This document shows positions 16,831 through 25,295 of a DNA stretch of 64,000 nucleotides, piece by piece. The notes beneath the pieces are model-generated. The model saw only the letters and a list, made by a program, of their open reading frames with translations, ran no database searches and was not told the DNA's origin. Numbering within the stretch: position 1 is the first letter of the stretch; every line of letters begins with the position of its first letter. Source of the stretch: Deltaproteobacteria bacterium (GTDB lineage Bacteria > Myxococcota_A > Polyangia > Polyangiales > JADJMO01); assembly GCA_025363655.1 (NCBI GenBank), contig JANYDK010000082.1:89715-153714 (forward strand). The letters are read 5' to 3'. The translations under genes were made by a program, and so were the position numbers.

Positions 16831-17331
16831 ATGTCGCACGAGCAGCAAGAGCCACGCGAGGCACTTCAAGATCGCTATGCGCCGAAAAATAGGTGTTTCG
16901 GCTGCGGTCCGGCCAACGAGCTGGGGCTGCGCATCAAGAGTCGCGTCGAGGGCACGCCGGGCGGCGCCGACGAGGTCCTCGTCGCCGAGTTCCATCCGGC
17001 CGCGCATCACGTGGCCTTCGAGGGAGTGGTCAACGGCGGCATCCTCGGCGCGCTCCTCGACTGTCACAGCAACTGGGCGGCTGCACATCGATTGATGGTG
17101 GTGGCGAAGGCCGAGGCGCCGCCGTGCACGGTGACGAGCGAGTTCGCGGTCAAGCTGAAGCGGCCGACGCCGATGGACACCGACTTGATGCTGCGCGCAT
17201 GGATCACCGAGGTCTCGGGCGATCGTTGCGTGGTCGAGGCGACCATCGAAGCCAAAGGAAAAATCACCGCCACCTGCACCGGCGTCTTCGTCGCCGTGAA
17301 GGAAGGGCACCCCGCGTATCACCGATGGTGA
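16831..17331 (+). CDS. PaaI-like hotdog-fold thioesterase
   Basis: The 166-residue protein matches the PaaI/YbgC-type acyl-CoA thioesterase group: a CFGCGPANELGLRI N-terminus, the hotdog core with HHVAFEGVVNGGILGALLDCHSNWAA (the HxxxEGxxxGG region that positions the catalytic residues), and FAVKLKRPTPMDTDL followed by paired strands ending TCTGVFVAVK. These enzymes hydrolyse acyl- or aryl-CoA thioesters in the cytoplasm. Substrate is unknown. It starts 20 bases from the divergent hrpB and is followed 8 bases later by a lipoprotein gene. Confidence 0.83.
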   Translation: MSHEQQEPREALQDRYAPKNRCFGCGPANELGLRIKSRVEGTPGGADEVLVAEFHPAAHHVAFEGVVNGGILGALLDCHSNWAAAHRLMVVAKAEAPPCTVTSEFAVKLKRPTPMDTDLMLRAWITEVSGDRCVVEATIEAKGKITATCTGVFVAVKEGHPAYHRW

Positions 17332-17339
17332 TCCTCTCG

Positions 17340-18038
17340 ATGCGACGACTCACACCGGCGCTCGCTTTCGTCGCTTTCGTCGCTTTCGTCGTCCTTGCCG
17401 TCTTGCCAGTGACGGGATGCGCGGGCGCCGAAGAGCCGAGCGCAACGGTCGATTCCGGGTCGGGTGACGGCAAAGTCGCCGTCGATTCCGTCGCACCCGA
17501 CGCCGTCGACTCCCACTTCGACGACTCCCACGTCGACGAGGTCTTCGACGGCCGCGTCGACGACGCGATCTTCTTCGACACGACCAGCGACACGACCGAC
17601 GTCGCGGTCGCCGAGGTCGATGTCGACGGCGGCGACGCGAGCGCGACCGACCTGATTTTCCCTTCCGCGACCGACCCCGGCGCCTACGTCGACTCGCTCA
17701 CGTACCAGATGAGCCGCAAGGGAAACTACGTCTCCGGGAGCAGGACGACGAGCCTCGACGGCGCCACAGGTTTCGCGACGTCGCTGAAGATCCTCGACAG
17801 CCTCGTCGCCGACAGCTCCGGCAGCGGCTCGCTCCGTCTCGACGTCTACCTCAACGACGTCAAGATCGGTTCGGTCTCGATCGAGCCGACGACCGGCGAC
17901 AGCGTGCCTGTCGACTTCGCCTTCGCCAAAGTCAGCGGCCCCACCTACACGATCGAGTATCGCGCGGTGAACGACGTCGCCTCGGGGTACGGCTTCGTCG
18001 ATTTGAAGATGGATGTCTCGCACGTCGTCCTCCGCTGA
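17340..18038 (+). CDS. Lipoprotein with Asp-rich linker and beta-rich domain
   Basis: The 232-residue protein has a signal peptide (RRLTPALAFVAFVAFVVLAVL) ending in the lipobox VTGC, an Asp/Ser/Val-rich stretch to about residue 110, then a compact beta-rich domain with YQMSRKGNYVSGSR, LRLDVYLNDVKIGSVSI and YTIEYRAVND. The second half resembles a carbohydrate-binding or jelly-roll type fold in strand pattern only. No family recognised. An ATG at 17325 is in frame, but the Arg-Arg start at 17340 gives the better signal peptide. It follows the thioesterase closely; relation unclear. Confidence 0.65.
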   Translation: MRRLTPALAFVAFVAFVVLAVLPVTGCAGAEEPSATVDSGSGDGKVAVDSVAPDAVDSHFDDSHVDEVFDGRVDDAIFFDTTSDTTDVAVAEVDVDGGDASATDLIFPSATDPGAYVDSLTYQMSRKGNYVSGSRTTSLDGATGFATSLKILDSLVADSSGSGSLRLDVYLNDVKIGSVSIEPTTGDSVPVDFAFAKVSGPTYTIEYRAVNDVASGYGFVDLKMDVSHVVLR

Positions 18039-18197
18039 GGTCACCTCGAAGGCGCTCGCGCATGATGCGCAACGTCCGCGTTGAAAGCGTCTCGCGCGAC
18101 GTTCTAGGGGCATGCGCGAGTGACATGTTCGACGTCGCGAGAAGTACGGGGATGCCCAATTTCTCCGAGTGGTCTTCGCCTTGCTCTGTCATGGCGC

Positions 18198-19415
18198 ATG
18201 CACCACGCGTTCATCGGGTTCGTCTCGCGCAACGTCACGGCGATGTGTCTGACCGCTACTCTCGCGAGCTTCGCGAGCCTTGCAGCTTGCTCCAGCGGCG
18301 CCATCGGTGGAGGCGATCCGGGCGACGAATCGCTCGCGCTCGATGGTGGTTCGGGCGAAGGAGGAACGCCGAGCGACGATCCGACGGACGCGGCGGGAGG
18401 TGCCTTCGTCCTCGACACGGCACCGAAGTCAGGCGGTGATCCGACGGACGGCAGTGCCGACACGCACCTCGGACCGGGCTGCGCTGCCGCTGAAGTGTGC
18501 GGCAACGGTGTCGACGACAACTGCGATGGCGCCGCCGACGAAGGCTGTCGGTGCGAGCCGGGCAAGACGCAGAAGTGCTTCGTCGGGCCGCCGAAAGAGG
18601 CCGGCGTCGGCGCCTGCAACCTCGGCACGCAGCCGTGCGTGATGTCCGGCGAGTTCGGCACCTGGGGCGCTTGCACCGGCTCGGGCAAGCCGACCCCCGA
18701 GGTGTGCAATGCCATCGACGACGACTGCAACGGCCTCGTCGACGACGCCATCGCGCCGCGTCCTTGCTACGACGGCCCGCCTGGCTCCGACAAGCTCCCG
18801 GGTTGCAAAGGCGGAACCCAATCGTGCGCGGCCGGCACGTGGGGGAAGTGCCTCGGCGAGGTCACCGACTGCTCGCCTCCCTGCCTCGGCGGAAAGCTCG
18901 GCACCGCGCCGTGGCAGATGAATCGCTACGGCGGCCCGCTCTGCTTCGCGACCACGTTCAGCACCCATGGCGAGAAGGCCGAGTACGCCTACGCCTCGAT
19001 CCCCACCGAGGCCGCCGCCGGTTGGACGCCGGTGACCGCGACGACGATCGATTTCAGCGAAGGCTCGGCGATGTGCGGCCGCGGCTGCGATTGCCTCAAC
19101 GGCGGCGAATTCACCTATTTTCAGACGTTCTTCGACATCCCCGTCGGCTACAAAGTTTCGAGCTTGGTGGTCTCGTTCGGGGGCGTCGACGACGGCGCGC
19201 GCGTCACCGTCTTCAACTCGGCGCACCCGGCGGGTGTGGTCGACGATGGCTCGTACATCTTCCTCGGCGGCGCTCCGGTGACCACCAACCTCGGTCCGTA
19301 CATCGTCGCGGGGAGGAACCGCATCGTCATCACCCACATCGACGACTGCTGCAAATGGCGCGCGCTCACCGGCGTGAAGGTGACGTTGAATGGGAGCTCG
19401 CTGGGTGAGTGTTAG
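18198..19415 (+). CDS. Lipoprotein with MopE-type metal-binding repeats
   Basis: The 405-residue exported lipoprotein (lipobox SLAAC) contains two copies of the Cys/Asp motif found in putative metal-binding MopE-like proteins: CGNGVDDNCDGAADEGC and VCNAIDDDCNGLVDD. Related cysteine segments follow (CKGGTQSCAAGTWGKC). The second half is a beta-rich domain with CGRGCDCLNGGEFTYF and several aromatic-rich strands, probably a binding domain. I start at ATG 18198; ATG 18243 would also keep a signal peptide. MopE repeats are frequent in Polyangiales surface proteins and may bind calcium or other metals; not shown here. Confidence 0.72.
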   Translation: MHHAFIGFVSRNVTAMCLTATLASFASLAACSSGAIGGGDPGDESLALDGGSGEGGTPSDDPTDAAGGAFVLDTAPKSGGDPTDGSADTHLGPGCAAAEVCGNGVDDNCDGAADEGCRCEPGKTQKCFVGPPKEAGVGACNLGTQPCVMSGEFGTWGACTGSGKPTPEVCNAIDDDCNGLVDDAIAPRPCYDGPPGSDKLPGCKGGTQSCAAGTWGKCLGEVTDCSPPCLGGKLGTAPWQMNRYGGPLCFATTFSTHGEKAEYAYASIPTEAAAGWTPVTATTIDFSEGSAMCGRGCDCLNGGEFTYFQTFFDIPVGYKVSSLVVSFGGVDDGARVTVFNSAHPAGVVDDGSYIFLGGAPVTTNLGPYIVAGRNRIVITHIDDCCKWRALTGVKVTLNGSSLGEC

Positions 19416-19527
19416 TGTTGGCCATCGTGGTGAATGGAGCGCGAACCTCGCTTCGCCTGACGCGTGTTCTTCGTGCGCTTCGGGAGCCTTAAGGCCTTCG
19501 CAAGATTGCCTCGCTACATGTGGAGGC

Positions 19528-20556
19528 ATGAGAGCGAATCGCGGGTCGATGTGGGTGGGCGTTTCTTTTTTCGTCTTCGTCGTCGGCTGCTCTTCAGCTA
19601 GCAACGGGGCAGCTGCTGGCGGTGACGGCGGCTCGGAGGTTGGCGCCGACGTCGGAGCCGATGCGGCGGATTCAGGCGGCCAAGACGCGGCCGATGCGAG
19701 CAGCGCGACGGGGACTGCCGATGGATTCAAGCAGGCGAAATGGGGCTCGAACGTCACAGTCGCGTATGGCGACTGTTTCCTCGAATACAAATCCGACGGC
19801 CTCCCCAACCACGCGCGTGATGCCGAGTACGCGCTCCCCAACCCCGGAGTGATGGTGCCCTCGGCCACCACCGCGAGCGCCGGCGCCGACCCGACCAAGG
19901 CGCAGACGTACGACTTCAAGATCAACACCTGCCCGACCAAAGCGGCGACGCCGACCAGCGCCAGCCTCGGCACCATCGGCGTCATGATCTCCGGCGCCGC
20001 CCTCTTCAATCCCTACGAGGGTGACGGCAAGACAGTCGCTTTGGCCTCGAATTTCAGCGTCAAAGACAGCAGCGGGAAGGACGTCTGGTTCCTCGACAGC
20101 TGCAATGGCCACCCCAACCCGATGGGCGCCTATCACTACCACGGGCTCCCGCCCTGCGTGTCCGCGGAGGTCGACGTCGCCAGCGGACCGTCGCACATCC
20201 TCGGCATCGCCTTCGATGGATATCCCATCTATGGCAATCGCGACGTCGACGGCAAAGAGGTGACGGTGGCGCAGCTCGACGCCTGCAACGGCATCACCAG
20301 CCCGACGCCGGAGTTCCCCAAAGGGGTTTATCACTACGTGCTACTCGACAAGCCGGACTCGTCCTCTTCGATCAAGTGCTTCACCGGCGTCGTCGACCCT
20401 TCGCTCACCTCGATGGGCCCCGGCGGGCCTGGAAAAATGGGCATGGGCGTGTGGAGTGGGCCGGTGCTCGCGAAGTGGCAAGGCGCGAGCATCTGCCGCA
20501 GTCCGGTGCTGCCGCCCGCGGCGCCGGCGAATTTGATTTCGCGCCCCTCGCTATGA
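19528..20556 (+). CDS. YHYH-domain lipoprotein
   Basis: The 342-residue protein has a signal peptide ending in VVGC, a Gly/Ala/Asp-rich linker to about residue 65 and the YHYH domain, recognised by GAYHYHGLPPC and the later GIAFDGYPIYGNRD and GVYHYVL segments. YHYH proteins are exported and of unknown function; the conserved His and Asp suggest metal binding. The ATG at 19528 is preceded by GGAGG only one base away, so ATG 19549 may be the real start. The gene converges on murB with 19 bases between the stops. Confidence 0.8.
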   Translation: MRANRGSMWVGVSFFVFVVGCSSASNGAAAGGDGGSEVGADVGADAADSGGQDAADASSATGTADGFKQAKWGSNVTVAYGDCFLEYKSDGLPNHARDAEYALPNPGVMVPSATTASAGADPTKAQTYDFKINTCPTKAATPTSASLGTIGVMISGAALFNPYEGDGKTVALASNFSVKDSSGKDVWFLDSCNGHPNPMGAYHYHGLPPCVSAEVDVASGPSHILGIAFDGYPIYGNRDVDGKEVTVAQLDACNGITSPTPEFPKGVYHYVLLDKPDSSSSIKCFTGVVDPSLTSMGPGGPGKMGMGVWSGPVLAKWQGASICRSPVLPPAAPANLISRPSL

Positions 20557-20575
20557 GGATTGCGCAGATTGCCAA

Positions 20576-21676
20576 TTAGAGGAGCGGGTGTCCGTCGGGA
20601 TAACCGACGATCACCGGCTCGGGTCGCAGCGTGACGCCGAATTTGGCGCGCACGCCGTCGACGATCTCCACCGCCAATGCCAGCAGCTCTCGCGTGCTTC
20701 CGCCGCCGTGGTGGACGAGCGCGAGGGCGTGGCGGCTGGAGATGCCGACCGGGCCGCGGCGCATGCCCTTGGCGAAACCGGCGCGCTCGATGAGCCAACC
20801 GGCGGCCAGCTTGACCGCTGGATCGGCAGAAAATCGAGGCATTTTTTCACCATCGGCGAGCACCCCGAGGGAACGTGCGCGCTCTTCGACGTCGTCGGCG
20901 AGACCCTGGGAGACGATCGGATTGGTGAAGAACGAGCCGGCGCTGCGGCGATTTTCGTCGTGCTCGCTCAGCACCATCGACTTGCTGCGACGCAGCTCGA
21001 GGACGAGCTCGCGGACGTCGGACAAGCTCGGCACGCCTTCGCCCCGCGCGCGTACTGCCCGCTCGAGCTCGGCATACTTCACCAGCGGCGCGCCTCCGCG
21101 ACGGAGCGCGAACTTGACCGCGAGGACGACGTGCTTGCCGCCGCCGCCTTCTCCGCAGTCCTTGAACCACGAATCGCGATAACGAAACTCGCACTGGCGC
21201 GCGGGGATGTCGTGAATGACGCCGCCGACGGTGTCGAGCGCGCGCACCGAGACCACGCTGCCGGAGACCTCTTGGCCATAGGCGCCGACGTTTTGAATCG
21301 GTGTCGCGCCGACGCTACCGGGGATTCCCGAAAGGCACTCGAGCCCCGCCAGCTCGCCCGCGACGGTGAGCCCGACGAACGAATCCCACGGTTCGCCGGC
21401 AGCGGCGGTGACGTGGACGACGTTCGTGGTCTCTTCGGCGAAGCTGATGCCGCGCATCGCCAGGTGGACGACGAGCCCGTCGAAGCCTTCGTCGGCGACG
21501 ACGAGGTTGCTCCCGCCGCCGAGCATCAACGTCGCCAGTTTTTCGGATTGGGCGAAGCCGAGCGCAGCGCGGAGATCGTCCTCGTTCTCGACGCGGACGA
21601 ACGCGCGTGCTCGTCCGCCGAGCTCGAAGGTGGTGTAGAGCGCGAGCGGCTCGTCGCGACGAATCTCCAGATCCAT
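20576..21676 (-). CDS. murB: UDP-N-acetylenolpyruvoylglucosamine reductase
   Basis: MurB is the FAD enzyme that reduces UDP-GlcNAc-enolpyruvate to UDP-MurNAc in peptidoglycan synthesis. The 366-residue product shows FAD-binding LMLGGGSNLVV and GLECLSGIPGSVGATPIQNVGAYGQEV, the YRDSWFK segment of the E. coli-type (type I) enzymes, the catalytic Ser in SAGSFFTNPIVS, and the Glu in WLIERAG. The gene begins 5 bases after the stop of the NmrA-like gene, so co-transcription is likely. It is away from any division/cell-wall cluster in this window. Confidence 0.95.
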   Translation of the reverse strand: MDLEIRRDEPLALYTTFELGGRARAFVRVENEDDLRAALGFAQSEKLATLMLGGGSNLVVADEGFDGLVVHLAMRGISFAEETTNVVHVTAAAGEPWDSFVGLTVAGELAGLECLSGIPGSVGATPIQNVGAYGQEVSGSVVSVRALDTVGGVIHDIPARQCEFRYRDSWFKDCGEGGGGKHVVLAVKFALRRGGAPLVKYAELERAVRARGEGVPSLSDVRELVLELRRSKSMVLSEHDENRRSAGSFFTNPIVSQGLADDVEERARSLGVLADGEKMPRFSADPAVKLAAGWLIERAGFAKGMRRGPVGISSRHALALVHHGGGSTRELLALAVEIVDGVRAKFGVTLRPEPVIVGYPDGHPLL

Positions 21677-21681
21677 GTGGG

Positions 21682-22392
21682 TCACGCTCCGGCGAGCGCG
21701 TGCAGCGTCCGTCCTGCGAGCGTCTGCCCGTCCCATTCGTTCGAGAGCGTGAGCCGACGAATGGCGCGCGCGAGGTCTTTGGCGTCGATCGAGCGCGCGT
21801 CGTCGGCGAAGCCTTTGGCGAAGAGCCGCACCGGCGCCCACACCACGTCGAGTGCCTTCGGGGCCGCGCGTCCTTCGCCGACGATGAACGACGGCCGCAC
21901 CATCACCCACGCGAGGCCGGACGTCTTCACCGCGTCTTCGGCGGCGCGCTTGGCGCTCGGATAGGCGCCCGGCGAGCTCTCGATGCCCCACGAGCTGAGG
22001 AGGACGAAACGCTTGCAACCGGCTTTTTTTCCGGCCCTTGCCAGCGCCCGCGGGATGCCGATGTCGACGTTCTCGTAGCTCACCGCCGGCTCGGTCGCGG
22101 TCGCGTCCCGAAACTGCGCGCGCGTCGTTCCGACGAGGCAGACGATGACCTCGACGCCACGCAGCGCCGGCTCGAGCGCCTTCTCGTCGAGCAGGTCGAC
22201 CGAGATGGTGCGCGGATCGGTGCGCCACGGATCTTTGCGCGCCGTCGAGGGACGCATGAGCAGGCGCACGTCGCCGCCCGGCGACTCGGGCAACATCGGC
22301 AAGAGCCGGAGCCCGGTGTAGCCGCTGATGCCGGCGATGGCCGTAGGAGGAAGCGCCGCGTCTTTTTCCGCTGTTTCCGCGATGTCCGCCAT
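21682..22392 (-). CDS. NmrA/atypical SDR-like NAD(P)-binding protein
   Basis: The 236-residue cytoplasmic protein has a Rossmann fingerprint near its N-terminus (AGISGYTGLRLLP, a GxxGxxG variant), the acidic residue region VDLLDEKALEPAL, VIVCLVGTTR at the third strand, and the FVLLSSWGIESSPGAYPSAKRAAED stretch that places a Tyr/Lys-like pair (Y-x3-K) as in SDRs. Its reaction is unknown; NmrA-like members can be regulators or isomerases. I start at ATG 22392, because upstream in-frame residues overlap the divergent EVE gene, which begins 27 bases away. Confidence 0.72.
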   Translation of the reverse strand: MADIAETAEKDAALPPTAIAGISGYTGLRLLPMLPESPGGDVRLLMRPSTARKDPWRTDPRTISVDLLDEKALEPALRGVEVIVCLVGTTRAQFRDATATEPAVSYENVDIGIPRALARAGKKAGCKRFVLLSSWGIESSPGAYPSAKRAAEDAVKTSGLAWVMVRPSFIVGEGRAAPKALDVVWAPVRLFAKGFADDARSIDAKDLARAIRRLTLSNEWDGQTLAGRTLHALAGA

Positions 22393-22419
22393 GCGTCCCG
22401 GATCGTCTAGCATTCCCGC

Positions 22420-22863
22420 GTGGCCGACACATCTCCGTCCGTTTCGCGAGGGCTCTGGCTCATCAAGAGCGAGCCCACCGTCTACCCCTGGTCGCAGCTG
22501 GTGAAGGACAAGAAGACTGCCTGGACCGGCATTCGCAACTTCACCGCGCGGCTCAACCTGCGCGCGATGAAGAAGGGCGACCTCTGCTTCTTCTACCACT
22601 CCAACGAGGGCAAGGAGATGGTCGGCGTCGCCAAGGTCGTGAAGACCGCGTACGCCGATTCGACGGCAGAAGAAGGCGATTGGTCGTGCGTCGACGTCGC
22701 CGCCGTCTATCCGCTGAAGTCGCCGGTGACGTTGGCGACCGTGAAGGCGACCAAGGCGCTCGCGAAGATGCAGCTCCTCGTGCAGTCACGGCTCTCGGTG
22801 AGCAAGGTGACCGAGGCGGAGTGGGCGCTCATTCACGAACTCTCGTCGACGAAGCCGCGCTGA
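22420..22863 (+). CDS. EVE-domain protein
   Basis: EVE domains are PUA-like folds that bind modified bases in nucleic acids; bacterial members often accompany restriction or epigenetic systems, but also stand alone. The 147-residue protein shows the canonical WLIKSEPTVYPW start, TAWTGIRNFTARLNLRAMKKGDLCFFYHS, VVGVAKV-like MVGVAKVV and the C-terminal SVSKVTEAEWALI. No restriction genes are adjacent, so I do not infer defence. The start is a GTG at 22420. It lies between the NmrA-like gene (divergent) and a GNAT gene (convergent, 13-base gap). Confidence 0.9.
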   Translation: MADTSPSVSRGLWLIKSEPTVYPWSQLVKDKKTAWTGIRNFTARLNLRAMKKGDLCFFYHSNEGKEMVGVAKVVKTAYADSTAEEGDWSCVDVAAVYPLKSPVTLATVKATKALAKMQLLVQSRLSVSKVTEAEWALIHELSSTKPR

Positions 22864-22876
22864 GCGCGATCGAGAT

Positions 22877-23557
22877 TCACGCGTCGCCTTCGCCGTTCAC
22901 CGGCCTCGGCGGGGGCAGCTCGCGGGGGGGGAGCAGCTCGGGCTCTGAATCCACCGTTTGCGCGAGAAAAATGGCCGCATCGAGCTTGCGGAAGCCGCGC
23001 TTGCGATACCAGCCGAGCGCGTTCTCGTTGTTCTCGGCGACCTCGAGCACCAAGTGCGTCAGCCCACGCACGCGCGCGAGGTGCTGCAATTGCTCGAGCG
23101 CGAAGGAGCCGACACCACGTCCGTTCCAATCGGGGTGCACCGCCAGCTCGTCGACGAAGAGCGGGCGCATGTCGCGCTTTTCGAAGTAGCGCGGGTTGAT
23201 CCAGTTGTCGCTGCCGAGGATCTCGTAGGTGCACTCGGCATAGGCGACGATGTCACCGGCGACCGTGAAAAGAAGCTGTTCGACGCCCTCTTCTTCGTAC
23301 ACCTCGAGGAAGCGCTGCTTGCTCCGCGGGCGCTGGTACTCGACGGTCGCGCGGTTGACGTCACGGAACGAGAGCTTGAGAAAATCCCAGACGCGGTTGA
23401 GGTCGCGTCGATGGATGCGCTTGACCTCGATCTTCTCGCTCGGCTTGCGGCTGCGGGGGGCCTTCGCGGCGGGTTCGCTTGCCACCGGCGTGACAGGCTT
23501 GGCTGCGAGGAGGCCGAGCTTGCGCTCTGCCGGATTCACACGTCGCTTCGTCGCCAC
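22877..23557 (-). CDS. GNAT-family N-acetyltransferase
   Basis: The 226-residue protein has a basic, Ala/Pro-rich N-terminal tail (about 45 residues) and a GNAT fold: VWDFLKLSFRDVN, FTVAGDIVAYAECTYE, the ELAVHPDWNGRGVGSFALEQLQ acetyl-CoA-binding loop (RGVG) and NNENALGWYRKRGF. These enzymes transfer acetyl from CoA to an amine; substrate unknown. The Pro-rich tail at the C-terminus contains an 8-base C run in the coding strand. The GTG at 23557 was chosen; the open frame runs much further upstream but across the esterase gene. Confidence 0.8.
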   Translation of the reverse strand: MATKRRVNPAERKLGLLAAKPVTPVASEPAAKAPRSRKPSEKIEVKRIHRRDLNRVWDFLKLSFRDVNRATVEYQRPRSKQRFLEVYEEEGVEQLLFTVAGDIVAYAECTYEILGSDNWINPRYFEKRDMRPLFVDELAVHPDWNGRGVGSFALEQLQHLARVRGLTHLVLEVAENNENALGWYRKRGFRKLDAAIFLAQTVDSEPELLPPRELPPPRPVNGEGDA

Positions 23558-23580
23558 CGCTCGATGATAAAGCGCTGCGA

Positions 23581-24333
23581 TCAGGCCCGATACATGAATC
23601 GCAGGGCGCTCGGCATGCGGCGCTGCCAGCTCCGTTCGTCGTGCCGGCCGCGCGCGTCGAAGCGGACCTGGAGGTGCCGATCGTCGTAACCGCGCCCGCG
23701 AAGGAGCGAGCCCATCGAATCGACGAGCCCTTGCAGTCGCCCGCCGGCCTCCTTGGCGCCGCAGTCGAGGTAGATGCGCGAGACCCACGGGCGACCGAGC
23801 TTCGCCACCTCGTCGAAGACGCGTCGACGCTCGAGGAAGAGCGAAGGCGAAAGCGAGAACGCGCCGCCGAACGCCTCGGGATGACGATGGTGTGCATAGA
23901 GCGCAGCGAGCCCGCCCATCGAGGAGCCGGCGACGGCGGCCGCGTACGCACCTGTTTCCGTCGAGAAATCGTGGGCGATTCGCGGTATCAACGATGCCGT
24001 CATCCACGAAAGGAGTCGCTCGCCGTCTTTCCACGGAGTGAGCTCGTCGAGACGCGCGGGGCCGCCATGATCGATGGCGACGATGGCGGGCACGCGCTTG
24101 CGACGCGCCGCGAGCAGACGATCGACCGCGCGGTGGAGGTGCCATCCGCCGGCGAACGAACCGTGGTCGTCGAAGACGTTTTGCCCGTCGAAGACGTAGA
24201 GGGCAGGGCGCACCGGGCGCGTGCGGTAGCCGAACGGAAGGTAAACGCGGACGCGGCGAGCGGCGAGACCGGGCACTTCGAGCGTGCCGAGATCGTGCAT
24301 CTCGCCGTTGCGGACGTGGACGGCGCGGGGCAT
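23581..24333 (-). CDS. Esterase of the enterochelin-esterase-like alpha/beta fold
   Basis: The 250-residue protein resembles the Fes/esterase-D family. It has RVRVYLPFGYR and YVFDGQNVFDDHGSFAGGWH near the start, the nucleophile elbow GSSMGG with Ser138, and LYAHHRHPEAFGGAFSLSPSLF. The Asp and His of the triad probably lie in the YLDCGAKEA and ARGRHDERSW segments. It hydrolyses an ester of unknown type; Fes-like activity on siderophores is possible but there are no siderophore genes near. No signal peptide. It sits 23 bases from the GNAT gene and 17 from hemH, all on the minus strand. Confidence 0.78.
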   Translation of the reverse strand: MPRAVHVRNGEMHDLGTLEVPGLAARRVRVYLPFGYRTRPVRPALYVFDGQNVFDDHGSFAGGWHLHRAVDRLLAARRKRVPAIVAIDHGGPARLDELTPWKDGERLLSWMTASLIPRIAHDFSTETGAYAAAVAGSSMGGLAALYAHHRHPEAFGGAFSLSPSLFLERRRVFDEVAKLGRPWVSRIYLDCGAKEAGGRLQGLVDSMGSLLRGRGYDDRHLQVRFDARGRHDERSWQRRMPSALRFMYRA

Positions 24334-24350
24334 GGCGAGATGAGATGCGC

Positions 24351-25241
24351 TTACAACGATTCGCGTGCCACCGCCGCGAGCGCGTCGATGAATTTGTCAC
24401 GCACGTCGAGCGAGCTCGAGCGATGGAAGACGAGGCCGCGCGCTTCTGCTTGCGCCTTCGCCTCGATGTCGAGATCGTAGAGAATTTCCGTGTGATCGGC
24501 GAGGAAGCCGATGGCCGCGACGAGGACGTCGGTGCCCCCTGACTCGGCCACGCGGGTGAAGCTGGTGACGAGATCGGGGCCGAGCCAGTCGCCGCCGTCC
24601 ATGCCTTGGCTCTGGAAGGCGACGCGGGTGCGCGCAGCGTCGAGACGGAGGCGCGCGGCGACGGCAGCGGCGGTCGATCGAACCTCGCGCTCGTAGGTGT
24701 CACCGCCGGCGATCACCCGCGTCGGGAGCGAATGTGCGCTCATCACCACGTGCGTCGTCTCGCGGCGCTGCGCTTCGATGGAGCCGAGCTTTTCTTCGAC
24801 GACCTCGGCGAAGGCCTCGATGAGCAAAGGGTGCAAAAAATAGGGCGAAACGCCGACGTGCTCGAGCGACGCTTCGAGGCACGCTTCACGCGCCACCTCG
24901 TTGTAGAGCGACACGCTGTAGGGCGCGAGCGGGAGGGAGACGACGCGGCGCACTCCTTCGGCGGCGAGCGCGTTCAGCACGTCTTTCGGATGGGGCACGC
25001 ACATGCGATTGGCGACGGCGACGCGTACCCCGAGTCGTGCTTCGAGAGCGCTCGCCTGCGCGCGAGTGATCTTCGCGAGCGGCGAGCCACCGATGGCGCG
25101 ATAGCGATGCACGACCTCGTCGATGATGGCCTGCGGTGTCGGCCGACCGCGACGAATCGCCTTCACGAAGTCGGGGATTTCAGCCTCGGTCTCGACGCCG
25201 CCGTGACCGATGAGGAGCACGGCCGTCTTCACTTCGGTCAT
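24351..25241 (-). CDS. hemH: Ferrochelatase
   Basis: HemH inserts Fe2+ into a porphyrin at the end of haem synthesis. The 296-residue protein shows the family start AVLLIGHGG, LPLAPYSVSLYNEVAREA, the SAHSLP signature with the metal-binding His170, FQSQGMDGGDWLGPDL, and GFLADHTEILYDLDIEA with Glu252. The length is slightly below the usual 310-330. The ATG at 25241 was chosen over the in-frame upstream start at 25277 because it begins the conserved strand. Whether it is a protohaem or coproporphyrin ferrochelatase cannot be told from this sequence alone. Confidence 0.92.
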   Translation of the reverse strand: MTEVKTAVLLIGHGGVETEAEIPDFVKAIRRGRPTPQAIIDEVVHRYRAIGGSPLAKITRAQASALEARLGVRVAVANRMCVPHPKDVLNALAAEGVRRVVSLPLAPYSVSLYNEVAREACLEASLEHVGVSPYFLHPLLIEAFAEVVEEKLGSIEAQRRETTHVVMSAHSLPTRVIAGGDTYEREVRSTAAAVAARLRLDAARTRVAFQSQGMDGGDWLGPDLVTSFTRVAESGGTDVLVAAIGFLADHTEILYDLDIEAKAQAEARGLVFHRSSSLDVRDKFIDALAAVARESL

Positions 25242-25295
25242 CGTTCTTGGATACCGGTGGAGCGCCGGTGGTTCCATGAAGAAATCGTCGAGGAA

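Noticed and set aside
20576..22432. 618-residue frame covering murB and the NmrA-like gene as one fusion
   Set aside because: Past 21676 this frame is the wrong phase of the NmrA-like gene; the two proteins are in different frames with separate starts.
22420..22863. EVE protein considered as part of a restriction system
   Set aside because: No restriction or methylase genes nearby; adjacent genes are murB/NmrA-like and GNAT.
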